A DNA stretch of 64,000 bases from CAYUYV01 sp964561475 (GCA_964561475.1 CAZLPU010000009.1:17927-81926), one strand, 5' to 3'. Positions 43,655 through 53,778 are shown, counted from the first letter of the stretch. Made by a program: numbers and translations. Notes: generated from the sequence alone by a model not told the origin.

Positions 43655-44734
43655 ATGGCGGGCGATCAGGACGACAGTCAGAAGACAGAAGAACCCACCG
43701 AACAGCGCCTGAAACAGGCCCAGGAAAAGGGGGATGTGGCCAAGAGCCCGGAGGTCACGGCGGTGGCGCTGCTCCTGGTGGCAACGGGCCTACTTGCCGG
43801 CACCTCGGGTTTCATTGCCGATCTGGTCGCCGGCCGGCTGCGGCCTTTCATTGAGCGGCCCCATGACATTGTCCTGGACGGCACGGCGATCCTTTCCCTG
43901 TTCGCCAACAGCGCCGTCACTCTGCTGCTTGGCCTCGCCATTCCCTTTGCCGCGTTGATGGTGGCCGCTGTCGTGGGCAACCTGATCCAGCACCCCCCGG
44001 TGTTCACCACCGAGAAGATGAAGCCGGATCTGAAAAAGATCTCCCCCCTGGGTGGGGCCAAGCGCATGTTCGGCCTTCAGGGCTGGGTCAATCTGGGCAA
44101 GGGGGTGGCCAAGATCTTGATCATTTCCGCCCTGGTCATCGTCATTCTGTGGCCGGACCGGGACCTGTTGCCGATGATGATGGAGCAGACGCCGGGGCAG
44201 ATGCTCCTGATCATGCGGGACAAGACGGTCTATGTGCTGGCGGCCTGCTGTGCCGTTCTCACGGTGATCGCGGCCCTTGATCTGAGCTATCAGAAAATGG
44301 AACGGCACAAGCGCCTGCGGATGAGCCGCCAGGACCTGAAGGATGAGTTCAAACAGTCCGAAGGCGATCCCCACGTGAAAGGCCGCCTCAAGCAGATCCG
44401 CATGGAACGGGGCAAACAGCGGATGATGGCCGCCGTGCCCGAGGCCACGGTGGTGGTGGCCAACCCGGTCCACTTCGCCGTCGCCCTCAAATACGAATCG
44501 GATACGATGCAAGCTCCGGTATGCGTGGCGAAAGGGGTCGATGCCATGGCGGTCCGAATCCGTGAGATCGCCAAAGAGCATAGCGTCACCGTCGTGGAAA
44601 ATCCGCCCCTTGCCAGAGCTCTGTATGCGTCGGTCGAAGTGGATGAGCCGGTGCCCCCTGAACATTTCAAGGCTGTGGCCCAGGTCATCGCCTATGTGTG
44701 GCGGTTGAGGGCCCGTAAACCATCCCGGAAGTAA
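43655..44734 (+). CDS. flhB: Flagellar export switch protein FlhB
   Basis: 359 residues. The N-terminal KTEEPTEQRLKQAQEKGDVAKSPE motif, four membrane helices (about 33-210) and a C-terminal cytoplasmic domain are as in FlhB, which switches export from rod/hook to filament substrates after self-cleavage. The cleavage motif, normally NPTH, is NPVH at residues 270-273; the scissile Asn-Pro pair is kept. Last flagellar gene of the operon; cckA follows after 115 bases of GC-rich sequence. Confidence 0.95.
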   Translation: MAGDQDDSQKTEEPTEQRLKQAQEKGDVAKSPEVTAVALLLVATGLLAGTSGFIADLVAGRLRPFIERPHDIVLDGTAILSLFANSAVTLLLGLAIPFAALMVAAVVGNLIQHPPVFTTEKMKPDLKKISPLGGAKRMFGLQGWVNLGKGVAKILIISALVIVILWPDRDLLPMMMEQTPGQMLLIMRDKTVYVLAACCAVLTVIAALDLSYQKMERHKRLRMSRQDLKDEFKQSEGDPHVKGRLKQIRMERGKQRMMAAVPEATVVVANPVHFAVALKYESDTMQAPVCVAKGVDAMAVRIREIAKEHSVTVVENPPLARALYASVEVDEPVPPEHFKAVAQVIAYVWRLRARKPSRK

Positions 44735-44849
44735 AGCCCGGCGGGCGCGGGCGGGATGGGCCCCCGAACAATTGGCCTAAGACGGTTGGCCCAAGGCGGA
44801 TGGCCGAAGATCGTGGCCCGGATGGTCGAGAAACGGGGGCGGGGTTGGC

Positions 44850-47408
44850 ATGATGAGAAGAATGAACGCATTGAACTGGGACGCCCTGCCTGTTCTGAGC
44901 CCCAATGTCATTTCCCGTTTGCAGCGCCATCTGCCCACGGTGATCGCCGTCTTGTTCGGCCTTTCCGGTGCCGCCGCCATTTCCGCGGTGATGGCCCCCG
45001 GGCTGCCGGCCCTGATCTTCCTTATGGGCGCCACCGGTGTGGGCCTTGTGGTGGTCTACGGCTATGCCACCGGCGCCCTTTCGAGTGTCGCTCCCCCCCA
45101 ATTCGGCGATCTGGCCATCCGCATCGTGGAAGATGTGCCCGAGGCCTATCTGGTCACACGGCGCGACGGGTCCATTGTCTTTGCCAACACCGCCTACCGG
45201 GAACTCTCCGCCCTGTTCGGTGCAGACCGGCCCATGGCTCTCGACCGTCTGCTGGCGGATCAGGAGGAAGCGGCCCAGACCCTCTACAAGCTTGCCAGGG
45301 CGGCCCGGGACGGCCAGGAGACCCGCCAGGACGTGCCCATCGACATTCCGTCCGGCGGTCGGACCTGGCTGCGGGTGGAAGTGCGCCCGGTCTCCGGTTT
45401 CCGTCACCGGATGCTCTGGCGTCTGATCGACCGGGGGCCGGAGCGGGAAGCGGGCGTCCTGAAACAGGCTCTTCAGATGGAGCGGGATGGCCTGATCCGG
45501 GCCCTTGATCATCTCCCGGTCAGCCTGCTCACCTTCGACAGCAAGGGCAAAGCCCTTTGGGCGAACAAGACCTTGGCCCGGCTGACGGGTTTGAGCGCGT
45601 CGGATGTGGAAGGGGCGAGCCTGGACGAGATTTTCTCCGGCTCCATGGCGGCGATCCAGGAACGGCTTCGTCAGGCAGCCAAAGGGGGCGAGGCCGTGGA
45701 ACTGGCTCTGCGCCTTGCTCAGAACGAAGATGATGAAGACCGCCCGCAAACCCTGCGGGTCCATGTGCGGGCACGGACCGATGTGGCTCTGGACTCCGCG
45801 CCGGTGCTGCACCTGGCCCTCTGGCCCAAGACCCGTGGCCACGCCCGGACCGATGATCTGCCCGCCAACAGCCTGACTGAATTCCTCTCTCACGCGCCGA
45901 TCGGCGTGGTGATCCTGGATGAGGATGGCCGCATCAGCACTGCCAATCCGGCCATCCAGTCCCTCATCGATGCCAGCGGCATCGAGGCGGAGACCGTGGA
46001 AGACCTGATCCTGCCCGAGGACCGGGACGCCCTGTCCAATCTGGTCCAGGTCCTGCGGGACGAAGAGACCGGCCGGGAAGGCATCGAAGTGCGTCTCGCC
46101 CCGGCCGTCACAGGGGACGCCACACCGCGCAGTGCCCAGATCTTTGTCTCCCGCCTGGATCCGGTGCCCGGTGGTGAAGGTCACCTCATCCTCTATTTCG
46201 TTGATACGACCCACCAGAAAAACCTGGAACAGCAATTCGCCCAGTCCCAGAAAATGCAGGCTATCGGTCAGCTTGCGGGCGGGGTGGCCCACGACTTCAA
46301 CAATCTGCTCACGGCGATTATCGGCTTTTGCGATCTGCTGGCGGCCCGTCATCCGGCCGGCGATCCGTCCTTCGACGACGTGAACCACATCAAGCAGAAC
46401 GCTCTGCGGGCGGCCAATCTCACCCGCCAGCTTCTCGCCTTCTCCCGCCGGCAGACCCTCCGGCCCAAAGTGCTGCGCCTTTCCGACGTGCTGGCGGATC
46501 TGTCGATCCTGCTGCGGCGTTTGATTGGGGAGACCATCACCCTGGACATTCATCACGGCCGCCAACTGGGTCTGGTGAAAGTGGATGAAGGCCAGTTTGA
46601 GCAGGTGATCATCAATCTGGCGGTCAATGCCCGGGATGCCATGCCCGGCGGCGGTGTTCTGTCCATCCGCACCGACAACTTCACCCAAGGGGCCGGAGAC
46701 GACACCCAGGAGGGCGCTGCCATCGGCGGGGAGCCCCTGCCTCCCGGCCGTTATGTGGAGATCACGGTCACGGATACGGGCATCGGCATACCCTCGGAAA
46801 ATCTTGCGCGGATTTTCGAGCCCTTCTTCACCACCAAGACGGAAGAGGGCGCGGGCAAGGGCACAGGGCTTGGTCTGTCCACGGTCTATGGCATCATCCA
46901 GCAAACCGGCGGCCACATCCTGGTGGATAGCGAAGTGGATGAAGGAACCACTTTCCGCATCTATCTGCCCCGTGAAGAAGAAAGCGACGTGGTGGAGACC
47001 CAGGAAGAGGATCAGCAGGCCAAGACCCGAGACCTGACCGGACACGGCACCATTCTTCTGGTGGAGGACGAGGACGCGGTGCGCACCTTTGCCAGCCGGG
47101 CGCTGACCTCACGGGGCTATACGGTGCTTGAAGCGGCCAATGGTGAGTTGGCGCTTGAGGTGGCCGAAACTCATTCGCGCGATATCGACCTGGTGGTCTC
47201 CGACGTGGTGATGCCCGCCATGGACGGCCCCACCATGGTGGTTCAGCTGCGCAAGATCCGGCCCGAGGCCAAGATCATCTTCATCTCAGGCTACGCGGAA
47301 ACCGCCTTCCAGAAAAACCTGGACACACCGGACGATTTCCACTTCCTCCCCAAACCCTTCACCCTCAAACAACTGGCCCACACCGTAAAAGACGTGCTTG
47401 GGCAGTGA
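44850..47408 (+). CDS. cckA: Hybrid sensor histidine kinase CckA
   Basis: 852 residues. Two N-terminal membrane helices (about 29-75), then PAS-like regions (about 90-420; EDVPEAYLVTRRDGSIVFANTAY, LSHAPIGVVILDEDGRIS), a HisKA domain with H481 in LAGGVAHDFNNLLTAIIGF, a HATPase domain (NLAVNARDAMPGGG, DTGIGIP, GTGLGLSTVYGI) and a C-terminal receiver with phospho-acceptor D785 in LVVSDVVMPAMDGP. This is the layout of CckA, which through ChpT phosphorylates the flagellar and cell-cycle regulator CtrA. Location directly after flhB fits several alphaproteobacteria. Confidence 0.93.
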   Translation: MMRRMNALNWDALPVLSPNVISRLQRHLPTVIAVLFGLSGAAAISAVMAPGLPALIFLMGATGVGLVVVYGYATGALSSVAPPQFGDLAIRIVEDVPEAYLVTRRDGSIVFANTAYRELSALFGADRPMALDRLLADQEEAAQTLYKLARAARDGQETRQDVPIDIPSGGRTWLRVEVRPVSGFRHRMLWRLIDRGPEREAGVLKQALQMERDGLIRALDHLPVSLLTFDSKGKALWANKTLARLTGLSASDVEGASLDEIFSGSMAAIQERLRQAAKGGEAVELALRLAQNEDDEDRPQTLRVHVRARTDVALDSAPVLHLALWPKTRGHARTDDLPANSLTEFLSHAPIGVVILDEDGRISTANPAIQSLIDASGIEAETVEDLILPEDRDALSNLVQVLRDEETGREGIEVRLAPAVTGDATPRSAQIFVSRLDPVPGGEGHLILYFVDTTHQKNLEQQFAQSQKMQAIGQLAGGVAHDFNNLLTAIIGFCDLLAARHPAGDPSFDDVNHIKQNALRAANLTRQLLAFSRRQTLRPKVLRLSDVLADLSILLRRLIGETITLDIHHGRQLGLVKVDEGQFEQVIINLAVNARDAMPGGGVLSIRTDNFTQGAGDDTQEGAAIGGEPLPPGRYVEITVTDTGIGIPSENLARIFEPFFTTKTEEGAGKGTGLGLSTVYGIIQQTGGHILVDSEVDEGTTFRIYLPREEESDVVETQEEDQQAKTRDLTGHGTILLVEDEDAVRTFASRALTSRGYTVLEAANGELALEVAETHSRDIDLVVSDVVMPAMDGPTMVVQLRKIRPEAKIIFISGYAETAFQKNLDTPDDFHFLPKPFTLKQLAHTVKDVLGQ

Positions 47409-47596
47409 GCCCCTGGGCGAATGAGTGCTGGGGGGGGGGAATGAGCCGGGGACCGGTGCGCCCGCCGATCAGTCCACATCGCACCACAAGGATCGTGCTG
47501 GTGCTTGAGCACCTGGCGCGTCCGCTGCTTGGGTTTTGAGGCTTCTCGAGGAGCATCCAGGAACACGGGATGGGCCCGTGCTCCATTGCCAGGGTG

Positions 47597-49810
47597 TCAG
47601 ACCGGCTGTCCCGCTCTTGGCGAGCCGTCCTTTTGGTCCTCATCATGATCGATTTGAGGTGCTGGGTCGGTGGGGAGGGGGTCGCCGGAGAGGGCGCGGA
47701 AGCGGGCGTAGAAGGGGAGATGGTTGAGGAGCGCCAGGGTCTGGGCCTGGGTCAGCAGGCTTTCCAGTTCATCCAGATTTTCCGCGCGGTCGGCCTTGGA
47801 CAGGGCGGTGAAGAGATCTTCCGAGTAGGCGCTGAGCTGGCGCGGCGGGGCAAGCTGGAGCTGGGCGAAATGCCAGTCCCGGAAGGACGGATCCGCCGCC
47901 AGAGCCTGGAGAGGGGATGCAGTCAGGCTGTAGTCCGGACTTGCTTTGAGCCGGTCCCAATAGGCGGCCAGAATTTCCGGCGGGCGGCGATCCTCCGGGG
48001 TCAGCCCAAGACCGAAAAAGGCGCCGAGACGCTCTATCCAGCCCATGCCGCTCAGCCAGGACAGGGGCACCGCCAGCATCAGCCCGGCGGTCACCGGCAA
48101 AAGCCACAAAAACATGTCCATGTGCACAAGCCAGGCGGTCAGCGCGAGGGCCAGCCCCGCCGCCACTTGCCAGCGATGGGCAACCACAAGCTCCAGGAAA
48201 GGCACCCGTCCGTTCCCGCGCCGCTGGGGCCGCCAGCCGCTGTCGCTGCCCCGCAGCACACTGATCACCGTGGCCGACTGGGTCATCATCATGATCGGCG
48301 CATAAAGGATCGACAGGATCAGTTCCCAGACAAAACTCAAGGTCAGGACGATGGGGCCGCCAAAGCGCCAGTTCTCTCTCGGGCTGAGGAACGCGGCGGC
48401 AAGGCCCAGGAGTTTAGGGGTGATGATCACCGCCATGGACAGAATGAAAAGCTCGATGGCCCGTTCGGAATCAAACAGGGGCCAGGTAGGAAAGAGCGAC
48501 GGTTTGGCGAAATATTCCGGCTGGCTCAGTTGCACCTGGGCCGCCAGACCCAGACCGGAGAGCACCAGCAAAAGCCAGAGCAGGGCGCTCATATAGGCCA
48601 TGATGCCGGTGATGAAATGGAGCCTGGATGTGAGGGTGAACCCCCGGGCGAACAGCAGCGAGGCGTGCTGAAGATTGCCCTGGCACCAGCGCCGGTCCCG
48701 CAGGATCACGTCGATCAGGGAGGGGGGCGCTTCTTCATAGGTTTCCTCGAAGACCGTATCGATGCGCACACCCCATCCGGCCCGGCGCAGGAATGCGGCC
48801 TCGGCAAAATCATGGCTCAGAATATGACCACCGAACGGGGGCTTGCCGGGCAGCCGGGGCAGTTTGGCTTCCGCCGCGAAAGCCTCCACACGGATGATGG
48901 CATTGTGGCCCCAGAAATTGCCGTTGCGCCCCTGCCAGACCGCGAGGCCGTTGCCATAGATGGGGCCATAACAGCGGTTGGCGAATTGCTGCATCCGGGA
49001 ATAAAGGGTGCGCGCGCCCACGATCCTGGGCAGGGTCTGGATCAGGCCCAGATCCGGGTTGCCTTCCATGCGCCGGGCCAGGCGGATCATGGTGGAGGCG
49101 CTCATCACGCTGTCCGCGTCGAGCACGATCATGTGGTCATAGGCTCCGCCCCAGCGGCTGACCCAGTCACCCACATTGCCCGCCTTGCGCTCCTTATTGT
49201 CCGCCCGGTGACGGTAGTGGATCGGGCAGCCCTCCGGCGCATGGGGCATCAAGGCCTTGATGGCGGCTTCTTCCTCAAGCCACGCCTCGGCACGGTTCGT
49301 ATCGCTCAGAATGAAAAAGGCGAAGTGTCCCGGCGCGTCCCGGTCCAAGGCCTCCGCCATGGTCAAGGCTGCCGAACAGACCCGCGCCGGATCCTCGTTA
49401 TAGACCGGCAGCAGCACGGCGGTGCGGGTGGTCAGCGGATCCGTGGCCGGCTGGCGGGGGAACAGGCGCATGGCCAGAAGACGGAAAAAGCCGAGCACCG
49501 TCTGGGTGAGAGCAAAACTGATCCAGGCAAAATTGATGGAGAACAGAACCAGGAAGATCCACTGGACCACGGTCGGGCGTCCGGCGGAGATCACTCCATG
49601 CATTTCCCAGGTGCCATAGGCGGTCAATGCCAGGGTGGTCACCGCCACATAGAACCGGGCGAAAAACACGCCCGTTGCCCGCAGCCAGCCCCGGGAGGAT
49701 TTGCGGATGCGCTGACGGGGGGCGTGGAGCACCGCGCGGGGCATGTCCAGCGGGCTTTCGGCTTCCATGGAAGGAGGTTGAAATCGGGTGGTCTGGTCCA
49801 TGGCGGTCAT
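47597..49810 (-). CDS. mdoH: Glucans biosynthesis glucosyltransferase MdoH/OpgH
   Basis: 737 residues from ATG 49810. Inner-membrane GT2 glucosyltransferase that makes the beta-1,2 backbone of osmoregulated periplasmic glucans. Multiple membrane helices flank the catalytic domain with AVLLPVYNEDPARV, VLDADSVMSASTM, the FWGHNAIIRVEAF region and RRWCQGNLQH (Q/RxxRW-like). A longer frame upstream is only read-through of mdoG sequence and repeats. mdoG lies 43 bases upstream on the same strand. Confidence 0.93.
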   Translation of the reverse strand: MTAMDQTTRFQPPSMEAESPLDMPRAVLHAPRQRIRKSSRGWLRATGVFFARFYVAVTTLALTAYGTWEMHGVISAGRPTVVQWIFLVLFSINFAWISFALTQTVLGFFRLLAMRLFPRQPATDPLTTRTAVLLPVYNEDPARVCSAALTMAEALDRDAPGHFAFFILSDTNRAEAWLEEEAAIKALMPHAPEGCPIHYRHRADNKERKAGNVGDWVSRWGGAYDHMIVLDADSVMSASTMIRLARRMEGNPDLGLIQTLPRIVGARTLYSRMQQFANRCYGPIYGNGLAVWQGRNGNFWGHNAIIRVEAFAAEAKLPRLPGKPPFGGHILSHDFAEAAFLRRAGWGVRIDTVFEETYEEAPPSLIDVILRDRRWCQGNLQHASLLFARGFTLTSRLHFITGIMAYMSALLWLLLVLSGLGLAAQVQLSQPEYFAKPSLFPTWPLFDSERAIELFILSMAVIITPKLLGLAAAFLSPRENWRFGGPIVLTLSFVWELILSILYAPIMMMTQSATVISVLRGSDSGWRPQRRGNGRVPFLELVVAHRWQVAAGLALALTAWLVHMDMFLWLLPVTAGLMLAVPLSWLSGMGWIERLGAFFGLGLTPEDRRPPEILAAYWDRLKASPDYSLTASPLQALAADPSFRDWHFAQLQLAPPRQLSAYSEDLFTALSKADRAENLDELESLLTQAQTLALLNHLPFYARFRALSGDPLPTDPAPQIDHDEDQKDGSPRAGQPV

Positions 49811-49816
49811 ACCTCG

Positions 49817-49861
49817 TCCCGGCTCATGGGGTCCCGGCTCATGGGATCCCAGCTCATGGGG
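49817..49861. repeat. 15-bp tandem repeat between mdoG and mdoH, three units
   Basis: TCCCGGCTCATGGGG, TCCCGGCTCATGGGA and TCCCAGCTCATGGGG follow directly. The mdoG stop codon lies in the third unit and the mdoH ribosome-binding site abuts the first, so the repeat number sets the distance between the two genes. Confidence 0.92.
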
Positions 49862-51422
49862 CGATCCAACGGTAAAGCCAGGTTTCCCCCAGCACATTGC
49901 CGCCGACCAGGGGACGGACCCGCATTTCGATGAGATCCTCTCCCTCCGGATCAAAGGCAACGAAAATGCGCAAACCCTTGCGCACCGGATGGTCGACGAC
50001 AATCGTCTCCACCAGCCGTCCCGTGCTGAGGGAGGCTTCCACGGTCACCAGGCTTGGGTCCACAGGGGTGATGAGGTCGTAATCGACGACCACTTCCTGC
50101 AAGGCTGTCCCCAGTTTGCGCCCCCCGCTCGAATAGATCACCGTGCCGGTGCGCTCGGCGGCGGGCAGGGCATCGGGCCAGGTCAGCCGGTAGGCGTAGG
50201 CGTAAGCCTGACCGGCGGGGATCGTCTGGCGGGGCCGCCAATAGGCGACGATGTTGTCGTTGCCCTCTGACGGGGTCGGAATTTCCACCAGTTCCACATG
50301 GCCCTCTCCCCAGTTGCCGAAGGGCAGAACCCAGGCGGAGGGGCGCAGTTCATAGCGGGCCTCCAGATCCTGGTAGGTCTGGAAGGTACGGTCCCGCTGG
50401 GCGAGGCCGAACCCTTGGGGGTTGGTGTCCATGAAAGCGCTGATCTGAAGCGTGCGGGGATTGGCAAGAGGCCGCCAGATCCGCTCTCCCGAACCGGTGG
50501 TGATCGCGAGCCCCTGGGAGTCGTGGACGGAGGGCCGGTAGTCGGGAATGTCCGGTCCGTCTAATGGTCCGTGAAGGAACATGGACGTCAGGGGCGCGAG
50601 ACCTGGTTTGCGCAGGGGGCGGCGGGGGAAGAGCACCGCCTTGATGTCCATGGTCAGGGTGGGTCCGGGATAGATGCCGAACCGGTAGGCGCCCGCGACG
50701 CTCGGGCTGTCCAGCAGGGCATGAATGACGACCGCTTCCGATGAGGCCGATGGCCGTTCGATCCAGAAGGTGCGGAAGACGGGGAACTCCTCACCGTCCG
50801 GCGAGGCCACATCCAGGGCCAGCCCCCTGGCGGACAGACCATATTGCTGGGACGAGGAAATCCCGCGGAAATAGCTTGCGCCCTGGAACACGAGGAATTC
50901 ATCACGCACGTCGGGTCTGCTGATCGGATAGATCATGCGAAAACCCGAATAGCGTCCGGCCCGGTTGAGGGCCTCCGCCAGTTCCGGATCGCTCACCTGG
51001 AATGCTTCCGCATTCATGGGGATGGGACGGGCCATGCCGCTCTCCACCACATGAATGTCGATCAGATCCTCATAAAGGTAACCGGGCGCGAACAGCTCCA
51101 CCGCGAACCGGGTCTGGGAACGGCCCCAGATTGATTGGCTGCCCTGAAACTTGAATTGCCGGTACCCGTCATAGTCCAATTCCCGGAGACGGCGGGGCGC
51201 CCGGGGCATTTCCTGATACGGGGAAGCGGCGAGCGCCTCAGCCGCCTCAACCACGGTCGATTTGGTGAACGGAACCGGTTCCGCAGTGTCGGCGCCTGCT
51301 GCCCGCACCGCCGGTGACGCCAGGGCCGCCAGGGCCATAAGTGCCGCCGGCCCCGTGGTCAGACCCTGAAGGGCCTGCCGTCGGTTCGGGGCATCCGGCT
51401 CATTGTCCGATGACCTGTTCAT
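49854..51422 (-). CDS. mdoG: Periplasmic glucan biosynthesis protein MdoG/OpgG
   Basis: 522 residues. The N-terminus NRRQALQGL followed by a hydrophobic run (ALMALAALASPAVRAAG) looks like a Tat signal, as in OpgD; the mature protein is the periplasmic OpgG/D beta-sandwich: RELDYDGYRQFKFQGSQSIWG, ALDVASPDGEEFPVFRTFWIE and SMFLHGP-type LTSMFLHGPLDGPDIPDYRP. Acts on the glucan backbone made by MdoH (branching or release). First gene of mdoGH. Confidence 0.93.
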   Translation of the reverse strand: MNRSSDNEPDAPNRRQALQGLTTGPAALMALAALASPAVRAAGADTAEPVPFTKSTVVEAAEALAASPYQEMPRAPRRLRELDYDGYRQFKFQGSQSIWGRSQTRFAVELFAPGYLYEDLIDIHVVESGMARPIPMNAEAFQVSDPELAEALNRAGRYSGFRMIYPISRPDVRDEFLVFQGASYFRGISSSQQYGLSARGLALDVASPDGEEFPVFRTFWIERPSASSEAVVIHALLDSPSVAGAYRFGIYPGPTLTMDIKAVLFPRRPLRKPGLAPLTSMFLHGPLDGPDIPDYRPSVHDSQGLAITTGSGERIWRPLANPRTLQISAFMDTNPQGFGLAQRDRTFQTYQDLEARYELRPSAWVLPFGNWGEGHVELVEIPTPSEGNDNIVAYWRPRQTIPAGQAYAYAYRLTWPDALPAAERTGTVIYSSGGRKLGTALQEVVVDYDLITPVDPSLVTVEASLSTGRLVETIVVDHPVRKGLRIFVAFDPEGEDLIEMRVRPLVGGNVLGETWLYRWIAP

Positions 51423-52186
51423 GTCCGGCCCCCATTCATGGGCAGTGCGTTTTCGGATCCCGTCACCCTCGGATCCTCACTCACGGCTGCCGAATATCCT
51501 GCGTGATCTTCGCCGAAGCTCCGCATCCCCTCATGTCTCCCAAGCCGCCGCCGGACTGCCCCCTCACGCCGGACGCGCGAATCATATCTTTGCGAGTGTC
51601 AGAAACCGGTCTTGGCCTCGCCCTGCCAATGCCCCGGGTGCCCTGCCCATGCCAAATCCATTGTCCCAACCGCATGGCTTCAGGCGCGTTGCCCTGAACG
51701 CATGTGTGCGGGGCATCCCAGGGCGCTCGGATGATCGGGGTCAACGGTCGGTTTGGACAGTTGCGGACGTGTTTCCGCCTCTCGATGCCCGTCCAAGATC
51801 CGCACTCACGCGCAATCCCGAGCCTTGAATTGCCCATACAACCAGAGTGCCCCGGACCAGATCGCCCGCAGCTTACATCTTGCTTCGTCCTTAACGGTCG
51901 TCCCCTGGGCGTCAGGTGCGGCTATGCCGTTCACCAGCCGGATCTTTCCTGCCGATTGATCCGGGACGTCCCTGTTCTAGTCATACCGCGAGCGATGCCC
52001 AGCGGGAAGAGTAGGTATAGCTTTCTGACATAGTTTAGATTCAGGGTGAATTGCACTGGCGATTTCCTAACCCTTTTGTAGGGTATGGAAGGGGAGGCTG
52101 ACGGTATCCTGGGACTCAAGCCACGCTTCAGGCGCGGTCTGGTCTTCACAGGACTGACCACTCATCAAAAATCGAGGTGTCCCGTC

Positions 52187-52462
52187 ATGTCCACAGCACA
52201 CAAGCAAACACAATCCGCAGCCGGTGGGTTCCCTTCCGTCCAGGCTGAACCGGAACCGGTTTCCCGCTTTACCCTGCGCCGTCCTGCACTCCACTTCGAG
52301 ATTTTCAACCTGCAATCCGAAGGGTCCTGGTCCTGGCGGCTGGCCATGGCGGACGGAACCATCATGGCCGAAGCGCCCCGGGGGTATCCGGACCGGCGCA
52401 GTTGTCTGGAAAGCATCGAACGGCTGCGCCCTGCCATTTCAGCACCGATTCACGGGGTCTGA
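52187..52462 (+). CDS. DUF1508 (YegP-like) small protein
   Basis: 91 residues from ATG 52187 with GAGGTG upstream. One DUF1508 unit is clear: HFEIFNLQSEGSWSWRLAMADGT, then MAEAPRGYPDRRSCLESIERL. The family is small, soluble and of unknown function. About 760 bases without a convincing gene (51423-52186) lie upstream; I see only a short hairpin ACCCT-tttgt-AGGGT near 52069 there. Confidence 0.7.
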   Translation: MSTAHKQTQSAAGGFPSVQAEPEPVSRFTLRRPALHFEIFNLQSEGSWSWRLAMADGTIMAEAPRGYPDRRSCLESIERLRPAISAPIHGV

Positions 52463-52599
52463 ACCCGTTCTGGTTGGGCAGGCCGATTCGCTGGATCCTG
52501 CCCGCAACCGGGCCGGCCGTGGGGCCGATCACCGGGACTGGTCTGGACTATTTCAAGAACATTATTGGACCAAAGCGCGCATAAGGCACTTGCGGTCTG

Positions 52600-52614
52600 G
52601 AACAAAATATGTAC
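52600..52614 (+). promoter_or_regulatory. LexA (SOS) box upstream of recA
   Basis: GAAC-AAAATAT-GTAC matches the alphaproteobacterial LexA operator GAAC-N7-GTTC with one mismatch and lies 52 bases before the recA ATG. Confidence 0.8.
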
Positions 52615-52665
52615 ATCTCCCCGTGTTGCACCACCGGGGGCGCCATGGAATAAGGAGCACAGGAT

Positions 52666-53745
52666 ATGTCTGACACGGTTATCCGCCTCGCAGAGAGAGA
52701 TCCCATGGACAAGCAAAAAGCCCTCGAAGCGGCTTTGGGGCAGATCGACCGGGCTTTCGGTAAAGGCTCGGTCATGAAACTCGGGCAACGGGACGTGATG
52801 GAAATCGAAGCGGTTTCCACCGGGTCCCTCGGCCTTGATATCGCGTTGGGGATCGGCGGCCTGCCCCGGGGACGGATCATCGAGATTTACGGTCCGGAAT
52901 CATCGGGCAAGACCACTCTGGCCCTCCACTGCGTTGCCGAGGCCCAGAAAGCAGGCGGGATCGCGGCTTTCGTGGATGCTGAACATGCCCTGGATCCGGT
53001 CTATGCGGGCAAGCTCGGGGTGGATATTGACGAGTTGCTGATTTCCCAGCCCGATACCGGGGAACAGGCCCTGGAAATCGCCGATACCCTGGTGCGCTCC
53101 GGGGCCATCGATGTGCTGGTGATCGACTCCGTGGCGGCCCTTACCCCCAAGGCGGAACTGGAAGGGGAGATGGGCGACAGTCTCCCGGGGCTCCAGGCGC
53201 GCCTGATGAGCCAGGCCCTGCGCAAGCTGACCGCCTCCATTTCCAAGTCCCGGTGCATGGTGATTTTCATCAACCAGATCCGGATGAAGATCGGCGTGAT
53301 GTTCGGTAGTCCGGAAACCACCACCGGGGGCAATGCCCTGAAATTCTACTCCTCCGTGCGTCTGGACATTCGCCGGACCGGCTCCATCAAGGATCGGGAC
53401 GAGGTCGTCGGCAACCAGACCCGGGTGAAGGTGGTCAAGAACAAGGTCGCGCCGCCGTTCAAGCAGGTCGAATTCGACATCATGTACGGCGAGGGCGTCT
53501 CCAAGACCGGGGAACTCATCGATCTGGGCGTCAAGGCCGGTGTCGTGGAGAAATCCGGCTCCTGGTATTCCTTCGACAGCCAGCGCATCGGTCAGGGCCG
53601 GGAGAACGCCAAGCAGTTCCTCAAGGACAATCCGGATATGTCCGGGCGAATTGAGCGCTCGATCCGCCAGAACGCCGGTCTGCTGGCCGAAGAACTGGTG
53701 CTGGAGGCCTCCAGCGAGGAAGAGGCGGAAGCTGCCGAAGGCTGA
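52666..53745 (+). CDS. recA: Recombinase RecA
   Basis: 359 residues. DNA strand exchange and LexA co-protease. Walker A GPESSGKTTLAL (about residues 80-91), LIIDSVAAL-type Walker B (VLVIDSVAALTPKAE), the FINQIRMKIGVMFGSPETTTGG L2 loop and an acidic C-terminus (EEEAEAAEG) are all present. AAGGAG precedes the ATG. An in-frame internal ATG (at MDKQKALEAALG) is also possible. Upstream SOS box; alaS follows after 217 bases. Confidence 0.97.
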   Translation: MSDTVIRLAERDPMDKQKALEAALGQIDRAFGKGSVMKLGQRDVMEIEAVSTGSLGLDIALGIGGLPRGRIIEIYGPESSGKTTLALHCVAEAQKAGGIAAFVDAEHALDPVYAGKLGVDIDELLISQPDTGEQALEIADTLVRSGAIDVLVIDSVAALTPKAELEGEMGDSLPGLQARLMSQALRKLTASISKSRCMVIFINQIRMKIGVMFGSPETTTGGNALKFYSSVRLDIRRTGSIKDRDEVVGNQTRVKVVKNKVAPPFKQVEFDIMYGEGVSKTGELIDLGVKAGVVEKSGSWYSFDSQRIGQGRENAKQFLKDNPDMSGRIERSIRQNAGLLAEELVLEASSEEEAEAAEG

Positions 53746-53778
53746 GCCTGCGAGCTAGATCCCCCGCTACATCCAGGG

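Noticed and set aside
44685..47045. Long minus-strand open frame (786 codons) opposite cckA
   Set aside because: cckA has all expected kinase and receiver motifs in order; the opposite frame has no recognisable domain and is a product of GC-rich codon use.
47570..49933. Long plus-strand open frame (787 codons) opposite mdoH
   Set aside because: MdoH motifs and membrane helices are clear on the minus strand; the plus-strand frame is low-complexity His/Gly/Gln sequence.
51403..52033. Open frames of 60-140 codons between mdoG and the DUF1508 gene
   Set aside because: They overlap one another on both strands, lack ribosome-binding sites and show no conserved pattern; treated as non-coding.
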